A DNA stretch of 64,000 nucleotides from Rhynchopus sp. YZ270_cl-10 (GCA_964035575.1 OZ037876.1:1364001-1428000), one strand, 5' to 3'; counted from the first letter of the stretch, positions 16,995 through 27,734 are shown. Program-made: numbers and translations. Notes: generated by a model from the sequence alone, not told the origin.

Positions 16995-19900
16995 ATGTCT
17001 AAGTTAGACGTTGTCCACCTGAAGCCGAATTACTACACCCATGTGTTGGTATGTTTTGTTTCGTTTTGTGCGCACCCTTTCATGGCGACTCACGTGGCTA
17101 GGTTCGTCGTCCACATTTCATTCTGTGCTGAACCAATCCACTATGTACCAACTACCACCACTACCACAGGACCAGAACAGCACCGCCACTGTGCTGAAGG
17201 AGGGACCCGAGACGTTCACCAAGCGTGAACATGAGCAGGTATGTTGATGTGCTTGTGTGACGTAGGTCGCACAAACGCCCCTCCTCCATTTGGGCTTTGC
17301 ATGTCTGCAGAGCGTTTTGCACTGTTTTTTTCGCTTTGTGTTGTCAAGGTGACTGAGCACGAGAGTCGCAGGTTCATCCTACAAACTTTTCTTCGTTTTC
17401 GGGCCTCCTTAAGTGTGTGGTGCACCAGCCTTCCCTCCCCACCCCACCACAACCCACAGATCATGATCCAGCCGTCGCCATACATTGTGGTCCCACCCCG
17501 CCACTACCTCATCATCGACAACCCTGTCGACCGTGACGAAGCAGGTGCCGTCCTCACGGACGACCAGGGGTATGTTCTCCCAACCTCTCCGTTGCCCTTC
17601 TTTTCTGCGCCTCTTGGTGACTAAGCATTGCGAGGCGTAGGTTCCTCTGACCAACGATAGTGGTACGGCGGTGTGTGTGCACGAGAGGCACGTTCATCTT
17701 ACGGGCTTATTGTTCAACGCCACGTAGAGACGAGTTGTCGCCTCCCCGTTTACTCCAGGCACCATTCACTTAGCCTTATTACCCCACACCACCACCACAC
17801 AGACAAGCACGTGTCCGCATTGGTGACCAGGAGATCCGCAGTGCATGCAAGCCCTTCCCGCTGTACCCGGGGGAGAAGCTCAACGCAAAGACCCCTAGCC
17901 CGAACCCGCTGGAGATCCTTCAGGCAAACCAGGCCTTCAAGATCAAGGCGACACGTGACTTCGAGGACAGCGTCGACGGGAGCAAGGTGGCACGCCACGC
18001 AGGGGACGAGTGGCTTGTGCACGGACCCTGCACGTACTACCCCCACGTGTGCAAGGAGGTTGTCACGAATGTGAAGGCAACCTTCGTCGAGGTGAACCAG
18101 GCACTCCACCTCACCGCCGTGAACACCTTCACAGACCGCACAGGCGTGCAGCGGAAGATGGGCTCCGAGTGGCTGTGGACGGAGACAGGCGCGTTCATGC
18201 CCAGTGTTGACGAGAAGGTGGTCAAGGTTGTGTCTGCACAAATCCTGACAGAGACCAAGGCGATCCACGTCAAGTGCACGAACCCCTTCAAGGACTGCTT
18301 CGGGCAGGAGCGCAAGCCCGGTGACCAGTGGCTTGTGACACACAAGGATACGACGGCGTACCTGCAGACCCCCAACGAGACCGTGACCTCCGAGGTGCCG
18401 CTGCTGGTGCTCAACAAGAAGCAGTACTGCATTGTGCTCGACCCCTATGACGAGCAGAAGAAGCAGGTCGTGCTGGGCGTCAAGAAGCTCATCAAGGGTC
18501 CCGACCGCTTCTTCCTCCACCCCTTTGAGCGTCTGCAGAACGGCTGCTCCACCGATGTGCACGTTTTGATGGCAGACGAGGCGCTCCTGCTTGAGGCTGT
18601 TGCGGCCATGAAGGATGAGAACGGCGTTGAGCGTGAGGCAGGTGACCGCTGGATGATCAGCGGCCCACGTGAGTACACACCCCCTGTGACTGTTGAGGTT
18701 GTGGAGACACGCAGGGCGATCCCGATGCACGAGTTCGAGGGTGTGTACGTGCGCGACCTGAAGAACGGAGAAGTGCGCTCGCAGATGGGCCCCGTGTCGT
18801 ACATGCTGCAGCCGACGGAGGAGCTGTGGGAGAAGGAGCTGCAGCCCGAGGTTGAGTCCCTCCTCGCAGGCAAGGGAGCACGGCAGTCGGGAGGTGCCGG
18901 CAGCGACACACACCGCGACAAGACGAAGGTTGTTGTGTACAGCGTGCCCCACAACTCCATTGCACAGATCTTCGACTACAAGAAGAAGACCTCCCGCTGC
19001 ATCTACGGCCCCGACATGCTGTCCCTCAGCCCCGACGAGGAGTTCACTGTCGTGTCGCTGTCGGGCGACAAGCCAAAGCGCCCGAACGTCATCAAGGCTC
19101 TTGCCGTCTTCCTGGGGCCCGACTTCATGACCGACAACATCCGCGTCGAGACTGCAGACCACGCAAGACTCGAGCTCCAGCTGTCGTACAACTGGCGCTT
19201 CGACGTCGACCCTTCTGTGGAGGACGACCGCAAGAAGGTCTTTAGTGTGCACGACTTCGTTGGCGACAGTTGCAAGGCGATTGCGTCCCGCATCCGTGGA
19301 TGCTGCGCAGGGGAGACGTTCGACAACTTCCACAAGAACAGCTCGTCCATCATCAGGCATGCGGTCTTCGGATCGCACCCGACCTTCCTCTCGCAGGGTC
19401 GCCCCCTTGAGGTGGGTGACGCTGTCATTGTCGCAGGTGCGAAGCTTCACATCAAGGAGATCAAGTTCGAGAAGAACGACGTGTCAGTGACACTTGAGGA
19501 TGGTGCCGTGCACACCAACCCAGAGGACCTTCAGCTTGTGTGCGGTGAAGAGCAGTCTGCAGTCATTGCAGGGAAGTGGCCCAACAGCGCACTCACGTTC
19601 CCCACCAACGGACTTGTCATCAGCAACGTCGACATCCAGAGCGTCGAGCCTGTGGACCAGAAGACGAAGGACAGCTTGTTGAAGAGTGTGCAGCTTGCCA
19701 TCCACATCACGACGCAGGGACAGGAGGCACTTGCCAAGCACAAGGCCACAAAGGAAGAGCAGAAGGCGAGAGGCGAGCTCGAGTCGGATCTGATCCGCGA
19801 GAAGGCCGAAAGCGAAAAGGAGCGCAAGATTCTGCTCCAACTGCGTGCCGAGAGCCAGAGCATTGAGGCCACAGGTTCGCAGCGTGCAGAGGCAACGGCT

Positions 19901-20284
19901 GCGGCAGAGGCGGCTGCAGTGGAGGCACAGTGCATGGTGTCCTTGGCGGAGAAGCGTGCTGAGGCGCAGAAGATCCAGATCCGCACAGAGATCGAACTCG
20001 AGACCGCAAAGAACTCTGAGGCGGTGGCACACGCGCGCACTGTCAACGAACTCGAAGTGACGAAGGCGAAGGACTTGGCCGGTATTGAGTCCCAGCAGTT
20101 CACGAAGGCGGTTGAGAGCATGGGCAAAGAAACCATTGAGGCGATTGCGAAGGCAGGACCTGAGAACCAGGTGAGACTGCTCAAGGCACTGAACCTCCAG
20201 GGGTACATGGTCACAGACGGTTCCTCTCCGATCAACCTGTTCAATGCTGCACAGGGAATGACCGGCTCTGCACCACAGCAGTAG
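16995..20284 (+). CDS. MVP: Major vault protein, four exons
   Basis: This 904-residue protein forms the shell of vault ribonucleoprotein particles. Exons: 16995-17048, 17170-17238, 17460-17569, 17803-20284. Joining them gives THVL-DQNSTATVL, then VVPPRHYLIIDNPVDRDEAG and IGDQEI...PFPLYPGE, matching animal MVP in order. Seven or more MVP repeats follow (GDEWLVHGP, GSEWLWTETGAF, GDQWLVTHKD, GDRWMISGPREY). The shoulder domain (VETADHARLELQLSYNW ... FSVHDFVGDSCKAIASRIRG) and a long cap helix come next, ending in the conserved TDGSSPINLF. Residues about 611-663 are an insertion relative to human MVP between shoulder and cap helix. All three donors read GTATGT and the acceptors CCACAG or CACAG. The length is close to human (893). 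Confidence 0.96.
17049..17802 (+). other. Three MVP introns
   Basis: Introns at 17049-17169, 17239-17459 and 17570-17802. Donors: GTATGTTT, GTATGTTG, GTATGTTC. Acceptors: CCACTACCACAG, CACAACCCACAG, CACCACCACACAG. Phases 0, 0 and 2. Introns 2 and 3 share a CACGAGAG...GTTCATC motif with DNA upstream of the gene. Confidence 0.92.
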
Positions 20285-20711
20285 ATAACGTACCACACGT
20301 GTACAGCACACCTAGCCTAGGAAGAGAGTGGGGTACCTACAGAGACGCAGCGACAGGCATGCTCAGCACGCCTGGACCTCTTCTACCCTTTGCAGCGTTA
20401 CTGTTTGTGACCCATTCTCTATCCCAAATACAACGATATCCCCCCATACCCCATTCTTTCACAGAAACGTTTAACATGTTCGTTTTTTCCCTTATTGTCT
20501 TTGTTTACTTTTTTTTTTTTATTGTTCCCCGGATCTGGTTTTTTTTTTTTTGTTTCCTCAACCGGGGTCATTGTGTGCGAATGTTTTCTGTTTCCGATTT
20601 GTGGCATAATTTTTGGACAGTCATTGTCTCAATGCCAACCTGGGTTAACCGACCAAAAATACTACTTTTCTTTTTGGTGCTCTGTGTCATTTTCGACTCT
20701 GCCATAAACTG
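20285..20711. other. Intergenic downstream of MVP
   Basis: T-rich tracts and no supported gene. Confidence 0.5.
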
Positions 20712-21390
20712 TGCTAGTGGTAGTAACAGTTCGGGCTCGCCGCACAAGCTGTTGTAACAACCGCACACGCGGTAGTGACAACAGTCTGACGAGCTCGCCG
20801 CACGATGTTGTAACAACCGCAGTGTGGTAGGCACGATAGTGTGGGAAGCTCGCAACACAGGCTGTTGTAACAACTGCAGTGGTAGTCAAGACAGTGAGAT
20901 GAGCTAGCCACGCTGTTGTAACATCAACACTGGTAGTGACGACAGTGAGGCAAGCTCGTCAACAGGCTGTAGCAACCACACGCGGTAGTGACGACAGTGA
21001 AACGAGTTCGCCGCACGCTGTTGTAACAACTGCACACGTGGTAGTGACAACAGTGTGACGAGCTCGGGTTGTTGTAACAGCTGCACAGTAGTGACGACAG
21101 GGAGACAAGTTCGCTGCACAGGCTGTTGTGACAACTGCAGTGGTAGTCAAGACAGTGAGATGAGCTCGCCACGCTGTTGTAACATCAACACTGGTAGTGA
21201 CGACAGTGAGGCAAGCTCGTCAACAGGCTGTAGCAGCCACACGCGGTAGTGACGACAGTGTGCGACGAGTCGCCGCACGCTGTTGTAACAACTGCGCTGG
21301 CAGTCACTACAGTGACGAGTTCAACGCACACAGTGATAACAGTGAAGAGATAGCCACACAAGTTGTTGTAGCAACCGCAGCCGTTTGGCA
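20712..21390. repeat. Degenerate tandem repeat, about 45-60 bp units
   Basis: About a dozen diverged units, each with a GCTGTTGTAACAAC core (near-palindromic GTTGTAAC) and a GTGGTAGTGACGACAGTG segment joined by GACGAGCTCGCCGCAC. Unit length varies. One longer block (about 20876-20990) recurs almost unchanged at 21135-21250, so a multi-unit segment was duplicated. Short frames inside are repeat artefacts. Confidence 0.85.
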
Positions 21391-21993
21391 GTAGGATACG
21401 CACAGCTAAATTAAAAATTTGCCCAATCTCGGTTAACCCAACAGTCGGGAGCTAAAATATTTAACACAAGCCCCCGTTCCCTCCCCCCTACTGCAAAGCA
21501 AAAAACAAAGATAACTCGTGGAAGGGACTTTGATGTGATACTAAGCACAGTGTTGGGAGAAGCTGGGTTTTCAATTTTTAGTATCTTTTCACCCCGTTCA
21601 CGCTTTTGGTTGTAGGTTTTTTTTTTCCCTCTCTCTTTTTTTATTAACTCCACAGCCCAGTCCTGTTTCTGTGTTCTTACTGTGTACTGTCACGGCTTGT
21701 AACGTGCGAAGGCACGAGAACAATATTGATGACACAGGAATACGACTGGGAGTTTTAAAGCGAGAAAAAGGAACCTACAATTTTGTGTTGTCAGCCCGTC
21801 CTGGTGACTCTTTTTCGTACACGGTTCAACCGTATTTTTGTCTGCTTGTTTCAAAAAAAAAAAAGTAGTAAACAAGCCAGCGTCGCTTTTGCTGTTTTAC
21901 AAAAGAAAAAAACAGCGGCGTGTCATTCATTTTTTGGGTGACTCGTCGTACTTTTCAATGCTGCTTTCAAAAAAAAGAAAAGAAAAGAAAAAA

Positions 21994-22042
21994 ATAGTGG
22001 AGTCATCCTCGGGTGCCTACACTAATACAACCAAGTTTTCGA
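21994..22042 (+). repeat. Dispersed 50-bp repeat, copy 4
   Basis: AGTGGAGTCATCCTCGGGTG, then CCTACACTAATACAACC and AAGTTTTCGAAA. Confidence 0.65.
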
Positions 22043-22138
22043 AAATAAAAATAAAGGAAAAAAGGAAAACGTGGATATGGCAAGGCGAGACGGCAACTAC
22101 ACTATTCGTATTCAAAAAAAAAGCAAAAGAAAAAAAAG

Positions 22139-22190
22139 CATGGTGGGGCTCGTCTTTCGGGTGCTTTCACTGGTAACAACTAAGTTTTCA
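22139..22190 (+). repeat. Dispersed 50-bp repeat, copy 5 (diverged)
   Basis: GGTGGGGCTCGTCTTTCGGG, then TGCTTTCACTGGTAACAAC and TAAGTTTTCAAAAAAAA; the order of blocks is kept but about a quarter of positions differ. Confidence 0.5.
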
Positions 22191-22703
22191 AAAAAAAAGA
22201 TAAAAAAAGATACAAAACAAAACAAAACAAAAAAGCGAAACTGAAGCAGAAGGGACTGAGGGAAAAAACAAGATGCCCCCAATAAATGAATTAACCACAC
22301 CGTACCAACGAAGTGTTTCCGCAACTTACAAAAGCAAAACTGAATAAGGGGAAGCAGGGCCAGACTATGTGTCTTTCTCTGCCACACTCTCAAGGAGGTG
22401 TGTTTGTCTGTGAGCATCCTTGCTGCTTTGACGAGTGATTTGTCGAGAGACGAAACGTGGACATCACCCACCGCACAGGTGGTGTCAACACGTTGTCAAA
22501 TTTTTAAACAAGCAAACAAACGCAAAAAAAAAAAAAAAAGAAAAAAAAAAAAAAAAAAAAAAACGCAACAAATAAAGCAAAATGCCACAAATGCCCTTCT
22601 CTCACTTACTTTGTTGACAACTTTAAACACCACGAAACACCATCGCACCACCTGCAGGAGTGGAGGCACACCCTCTCCCCCCCTCCCCGCACCCACCCAC
22701 TAA

Positions 22704-23637
22704 ATGGCGCTGCAGGAGGAAGACCTCTCGTCCTTAGGCGACCTCAGCACAGCGGAATGTCCAGCATATTTGAAATGGGGTGCATGCTCAGATGTATGTC
22801 CTTGCACTCACATCACGGTGTTAACTGGCAAAGAGGACCGCGGTTCTCACGTTGCCGAGTTAGTTACCAGACGTTGAAAGAACCACCTTTTTGTTGGGAT
22901 TTTGTGTTGCCACACACCTGACTATTTTTATTAGATGTGTGTACAGTGGATACATTCACAATGATAATTAATGCTCTACACCCCCACCACAGTGGCTGAA
23001 GGTACCCTCGCAGCAGCCCTACTTCATTGGGAAGATCACTAAGGTGAACCGGCGGCACCGCTCGCAGGAGCGCATGCTCATCCTGACACGCACCACAGTG
23101 GCCAGCTGCAGGATGAACGGGAAGGTCACCCGCGCGTTCCCCGTGAAGGATGTGGCGCAGGTGTGGGTGCAGGACGTCGCTTCGTCGAAGACAGACATGA
23201 AGCAGGTTGTGCTCAAGGTGCCGAAGCAGTACGATCTGCACTTCTTCTGCGAGGAGCAGCAGGACCAGCTCTTGATAGTACTGAGCGCGTTGATGATGGA
23301 GAGCACGGGGACTGTCGCGAATGTCACAAATGTGATGTCGCCACATGAGATAGGCAAAGGTGAGTACATCGTACTCAACGCAAAGCCGCCCACGTGGAAG
23401 AAGGGCCAGCATCTGGTCTACGTGGGCACCGAGGACGAGGCACCACCACCAGCAGAGTCTGGCGAGGTAGAGCTCGTGGAGGTGTCCGACTCTGACGAAG
23501 GTGACTCACCTACCCGCAGTGCGTCTACCGAACGAAGCACACACAGAGAGTCGCTGAAGTCGTCCTTCGGCGCACCTTCGTCGTCAGCAGTCGGGTCACA
23601 AGCAGTGATGCCTGCGATACACCACATTAATTTATGA
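22704..23637 (+). CDS. TH1/PH-like domain protein, two exons
   Basis: Predicted 244-residue protein from exons 22704-22793 and 22993-23637. The intron runs from GTATGT at 22794 to CCACCACAG ending at 22992, phase 0. The joined reading SDWLKVPSQQPYFIGKITKV continues into NRRHRSQERMLILTRTTV, which resembles the myosin-I tail homology 1 (TH1) fold, a PH-like membrane-binding domain (KxNRRxxxQxRxLxLT). The domain runs to about residue 140. The C-terminal 60 residues are acidic then Ser-rich and probably disordered. A lone TH1 domain without a myosin motor suggests a small phosphoinositide- or membrane-associated protein. A C-rich acceptor (CACCACCTGCAG, ending 22656) lies 47 bases before the ATG. 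The family call rests on motif resemblance only. Confidence 0.75.
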
Positions 23638-24290
23638 ATTATGATCTATAGAGTCGGGGCTGAAGTGAGAATCGTGCGATTGGTTTCGTATTTTTGGTAG
23701 GTTTTTTGTTTCCAAAGGTACGTCCTTTGTCTTATATATTTTTGACACGTGTTTTCAGGTGTCCCGTGAGGCCCGTTCATCTTTCGAATTTTCCCTCCAC
23801 GGAGAACCCTCCACTGGAGTCATGCGTCTCTCGCAGAGGCGTTTGCACTAAAAACCTAAACGTTTACCATTTTTGTCGTTGGTGCATTTTGCAAAAATAT
23901 TCACCGCCCGAAGATACATCGCTCAGGGGTTCAACAGGGTTGAGTCACCTTGCTGCACCTTTGCGAAAATGTTGCAAACCCTCGTTGTTGAGGAAAACTA
24001 GCCCCAATGAATGCTTTGGCGTATTGCGTTGCAAGGGAATTGGTCATCTACACACAGGGCAGCATTTCCCTTTTTTGGAATAATGTTGATGTCATCGTTG
24101 TGTCTTTCTCCAGTCCCCCAACCCCCACCTATTTGATTACCCGACGCGACTCTTTCTGTTCTGTTCTTTTTTTTTGTTTCTGTTTTGTTTCGTAAGAAGT
24201 TTCCTTGAAACCTTCTCTTCTTTTAGGTTTGCTGGGGAAAAAAAAGTGGTGTCTTTTCAACATCCCACCACCTTCGCCACAACACCACTA
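23638..24290. other. Intergenic, no gene recognised
   Basis: Includes CCCGTGAGGCCCGTTCATCT at about 23761, similar to the motif in MVP introns, and a T/C-rich tract leading to acceptors CACTACCAG (24294) and CTATCAG (24301) before the next gene. Confidence 0.45.
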
Positions 24291-24316
24291 CCAGCTATCA
24301 GAACAACTAAAGCAAT

Positions 24317-26455
24317 ATGAAGGAAGGTGCCATTCGAGGGGTTGTCCTCTCTGGGATGGGGATTGTTTATGCACTGGCGTTTATTAGTTACTTTGTGCAG
24401 TTCCCAGGCCTGGGTGGGGTGGACGGAGTGGAGCCTGTGTACGTGCACTGGGGTCAGATGTCCTCCCGCGTCGGCGCAACATCCTGGAAGGATGGAATGC
24501 AGAAGTACCCAACCCTCTTGTGGGCTGCGAAGCCACTCGGGTTCTCTGTGGATGAATTCATGGAGGGCGTGTCGCTTGTCGGGATTGTTGCAGGAGCACT
24601 GATCGCGTCAGGGTATCATTTTGCACCACTGTTTGCACTCTGCTTTGCTCTGTATTCAACAATTGTCAGCAGCTCGCAGTCGATGCTGTCTTTTCAATGG
24701 GACATCCTTATCCTAGAGACGGGCTTCATTTGTATGTTTTATACACACGAAAGTCCTGGTGTGAAGTGGCTGCTAAGGGTACTGGCGTTTAAGTTCTTTT
24801 TGATGACCGGGTCCGTGAAAGTGCAGAGCGGCTGCAACACGTGGCGCGAATTGACTGCGCTGAACTACCATTACGCTTCGCAGTGCATTCCCACGCCACT
24901 TGCGTACTACGCTTCGTTGGTGCCGGAGTGGTACAACAAGGTGTCTCTCTCTTTTGTGCTTTTTACGCAATTCGTTGGACCGTTCCTGCTTGTAGCACCA
25001 TTTGTGGTGGTGCGCAGGATCGGTGTCGCGTTGCAGGTGGTTAGCATGATCGGGATACAGTTGACCGGGAACTACAACTGGTTCAATTTCCACGCTCTTC
25101 TCCTCGCTCTTCCCTCCTGGGCATCGGACCCAGAAGAGGACGGTGTGACAAAGATTCTGAGTGCGGCGTCCGCAAAGCGGTATGCCTTCGCAGTGTTTGT
25201 TGCTGCAGCGTTTCTGTGGAACTTCACCGAGGATGGGTTGCTCGCCTTGCTCCTTTGCACAGTCGCGGTGGTCCCAAGCATCTCAGAAGGCAACAAACAG
25301 CTACAGGTTATTATTTCTGTTCTAGCGCTTGCAGCCATTTACTTCGTGATGTACACGAAGCACACCGACAAGTGGGAGGTGGTCGAATACCCCATCAACA
25401 GGACGACCCCAGCTGCGCTGAAAGGTTTGTTTAATTTGGTGCTCCCACCTGTCTTCACCTACTTCACTGCGGTGGTTATTGCGTCGTCGGTGGTGCAGAT
25501 TTTGGAACATTTGTCAGAGAAGCGAACGAAAATGTTTCATTTCTTGAGGACGACAACCGACGTAATGGTCATGGCTCTGGTTTTGTGTATTCTCCCGTGC
25601 ACGTTATACCCGATGAAAGAGATCCACGAGCAGATTCCAAAATACATGCAGGTGAAGGGCACCCCAGCTGGAAGACTGACCCAGGCAGCGATCCAGGACT
25701 TCTTCCCACAGGTCCGGGCGATCCATGCGTCATCTCCGTACGGGCTGTTCAGAGTCATGACGGGTGTGGGAAAGAAGGGTGAGGTTGCTGTGCCTGTGCT
25801 GGTCATGGAGTACACCACGAAGCAAAAACCGAAGGGCAGCGACTGGGTTCCGATTCAATTCAGATATGCCCCAGGTGATGTGGAACAGTCTCCACCTTGG
25901 GTGGCACCACACCAGCCACGTGTCGACTGGCGCTTGTGGTTTGCTGCACTCGGGTCATTGCGCAGCGACCCTTGGGTTATGCACCTGGCTAGCAAAATTC
26001 TGCGCAAGAGCGAACCTGCGCTTCATCTCCTCGGACTTGTGTTGCCACCTTCAGTCAAGCCCGCTCAGGTGAGAGGCACTCTTTACCACTACAACTTCAC
26101 AACATCTCTCGAGGGAAAAGCGTGGTGGAACAGACAGAGGGTGCGGGAATGGTTGCCACCTGTTTCTCTGAAGAGCAAAGAGCTTGCCCAAATGTCAAAG
26201 AGCCTCGGGTGGGAACAATCTCCTCAAGAGTCTGTTCCAAAGGGAAGGTCCTCGTTCATCAAGGAGGTGGCACGGAGCATTCGCGAGACACGTTTGCACA
26301 TGAAAGAGGTGCGGCGTGAAGACCAGACTCTACAGATGATGTTCATGCTCACTACATTGGTATTCATCCCAAAAGTAACAAAACTCATCTTTGCTCTATT
26401 TTTGAACACACCCGCAAAGAAACAGTCCGTGCAGCCTGTGGAAGAGCTCAATTGA
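24317..26455 (+). CDS. Lipase maturation factor family protein
   Basis: This 712-residue intronless ORF encodes a polytopic ER membrane protein of the LMF family, which in animals folds and assembles dimeric lipases. Family landmarks in order: an N-terminal hydrophobic segment (about 8-28), SFQWDILILETGF (about 125-137), KVQSGCNTWRELTALNYHY (about 168-186) followed by QCIPTPLAYYASLVP, and multiple hydrophobic segments to about 430. The lumenal C-terminal domain has PYGLFRVMTG, RVDWRLWFAALG (about 535-546), GTLYHYNF and KAWWNRQRVREWLPP. A final hydrophobic segment near 675-695 precedes a short polar tail. The length matches animal LMF2. Acceptor-like AGs lie 15-22 bases before the ATG. The lipase client is unknown. 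Confidence 0.93.
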   Translation: MKEGAIRGVVLSGMGIVYALAFISYFVQFPGLGGVDGVEPVYVHWGQMSSRVGATSWKDGMQKYPTLLWAAKPLGFSVDEFMEGVSLVGIVAGALIASGYHFAPLFALCFALYSTIVSSSQSMLSFQWDILILETGFICMFYTHESPGVKWLLRVLAFKFFLMTGSVKVQSGCNTWRELTALNYHYASQCIPTPLAYYASLVPEWYNKVSLSFVLFTQFVGPFLLVAPFVVVRRIGVALQVVSMIGIQLTGNYNWFNFHALLLALPSWASDPEEDGVTKILSAASAKRYAFAVFVAAAFLWNFTEDGLLALLLCTVAVVPSISEGNKQLQVIISVLALAAIYFVMYTKHTDKWEVVEYPINRTTPAALKGLFNLVLPPVFTYFTAVVIASSVVQILEHLSEKRTKMFHFLRTTTDVMVMALVLCILPCTLYPMKEIHEQIPKYMQVKGTPAGRLTQAAIQDFFPQVRAIHASSPYGLFRVMTGVGKKGEVAVPVLVMEYTTKQKPKGSDWVPIQFRYAPGDVEQSPPWVAPHQPRVDWRLWFAALGSLRSDPWVMHLASKILRKSEPALHLLGLVLPPSVKPAQVRGTLYHYNFTTSLEGKAWWNRQRVREWLPPVSLKSKELAQMSKSLGWEQSPQESVPKGRSSFIKEVARSIRETRLHMKEVRREDQTLQMMFMLTTLVFIPKVTKLIFALFLNTPAKKQSVQPVEELN

Positions 26456-26602
26456 GACTCCTAGAAAATTGTAAAACACAGTGGGGGTCTTTCTTGCCTC
26501 TTCATTTTGTTTTTTTTAAATTGAACGTGTCTGCAAGGTGGTCTACAAAAACAAAAAAAGTACACATTCCGCTCTCCCATTTTAAACATCTCGTCTTATC
26601 TC
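26456..26602. other. Downstream region of the LMF gene
   Basis: Short AT-rich gap before the octamer array; no signal beyond T and A runs. Confidence 0.4.
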
Positions 26603-27018
26603 TTAGCTCCTTAGCTCCTTAGCTCCTTAGCTCCTTAGCTCCTTAGCTCCTTAGCTCCTTAGCTCCTTAGCTCCTTAGCTCCTTAGCTCCTTAGCTCCTT
26701 AGCTCCTTAGCTCCTTAGCTCCTTAGCTCCTTAGCTCCTTAGCTCCTTAGCTCCTTAGCTCCTTAGCTCCTTAGCTCCTTAGCTCCTTAGCTCCTTAGCT
26801 CCTTAGCTCCTTAGCTCCTTAGCTCCTTAGCTCCTTAGCTCCTTAGCTCCTTAGCTCCTTAGCTCCTTAGCTCCTTAGCTCCTTAGCTCCTTAGCTCCTT
26901 AGCTCCTTAGCTCCTTAGCTCCTTAGCTCCTTAGCTCCTTAGCTCCTCAGCTCCTTAGCTCCTTAGCTCCTTAGCTCCTTAGCTCCTTAGCTCCTTAGCT
27001 CCTTAGCTCCTTAGCTCC
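26603..27018 (+). repeat. TTAGCTCC octamer array, about 52 units
   Basis: Uninterrupted 8-bp repeat with a single substituted unit near 26947 (CTCAGCTCC), ending in a T run at 27019-27043. It marks the border between the gene cluster and the satellite region. Confidence 0.97.
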
Positions 27019-27082
27019 TTTTTTTTTTTTTTTTTTTTTTTTTGGTGTTGTTCAACTTAGCCCTAGGCTCGCTTTTGGTATC

Positions 27083-27640
27083 TAAGGTGCACAGGGTGCT
27101 TGAAAACGGTATCTAGGGTGCACAGGGTGCTTCAAAACCCACTGCACGAAACCCTCCCGAAACCCCCCGGAACTGGATTTTGAAAAGGTGCACAGGGTGC
27201 TTTTGATCCCCGAGAAAGGGTGCACAGGGTGCCTTTTTGGGTCCGGAAAAAGGGTGCACAGGGTGCCCTTGAGATTGGCCACTCCGGTGCAGGCCACTCC
27301 GGTGCACAGGGTGCCGGTCCGGTGCACAGGGTGCCCCCAAAAAATCCGGTGCACAGGGTGCCAAAAAGTCCGGTGCACAGGGTGCTTTTTAGCCGGGGCT
27401 TATAACGTGGGGGGCACCCTGTGCACCGGATTGCGAACCCGTAATGGCACCCTGTGCACCGGATTAAAAGGGGCACCCTGTGCACCGGATTTTTAGGGGC
27501 ACCCTGTGCACCGGATTTTTGGGGGCACCCTGTGCACCGGATCCAGTGCCAAAAAGGCACCCTGTGCACCTTTTGGGGGCACCCTGTGCACCGGATTTGG
27601 AACCACTATGTCACCCTGTGCACCGGATCCAGGCTTCCAA
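27083..27640. repeat. GGTGCACAGGGTGC motif cluster, satellite copy 1
   Basis: About 17 copies of a 14-bp motif with palindromic core GTGCAC. The left half carries GGTGCACAGGGTGC and the right half its reverse complement, around a fixed centre (TTTTTAGCCGGGGCTTATAA, about 27384-27403). Spacers differ but are the same from copy to copy of the cluster. Confidence 0.9.
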
Positions 27641-27734
27641 TATTACTCACCCAGTTTTAGAAACACTTGCATATTGTGTTGTCCAGGTTCGTGTGGTACG
27701 GGTTTGCGGGTTTGTGGTTAAACAGGTGTTTGGG

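Larger units (their letters stand above)
21391..22650. other. Intergenic with two dispersed repeats and A-rich tracts
   Basis: No gene is recognised. It holds 50-bp repeat copies at 21994-22042 and (diverged) 22139-22190, and long A runs at 22528-22563. Confidence 0.5.

Noticed and set aside
17750-19450. 566-codon antisense ORF over MVP
   Set aside because: Shadow of the GC-biased third positions of the vault gene; no family resemblance.
26603-27018. TTAGCTCC array as a telomere
   Set aside because: Internal, adjoining genes, and not a known telomere repeat; left as a microsatellite.
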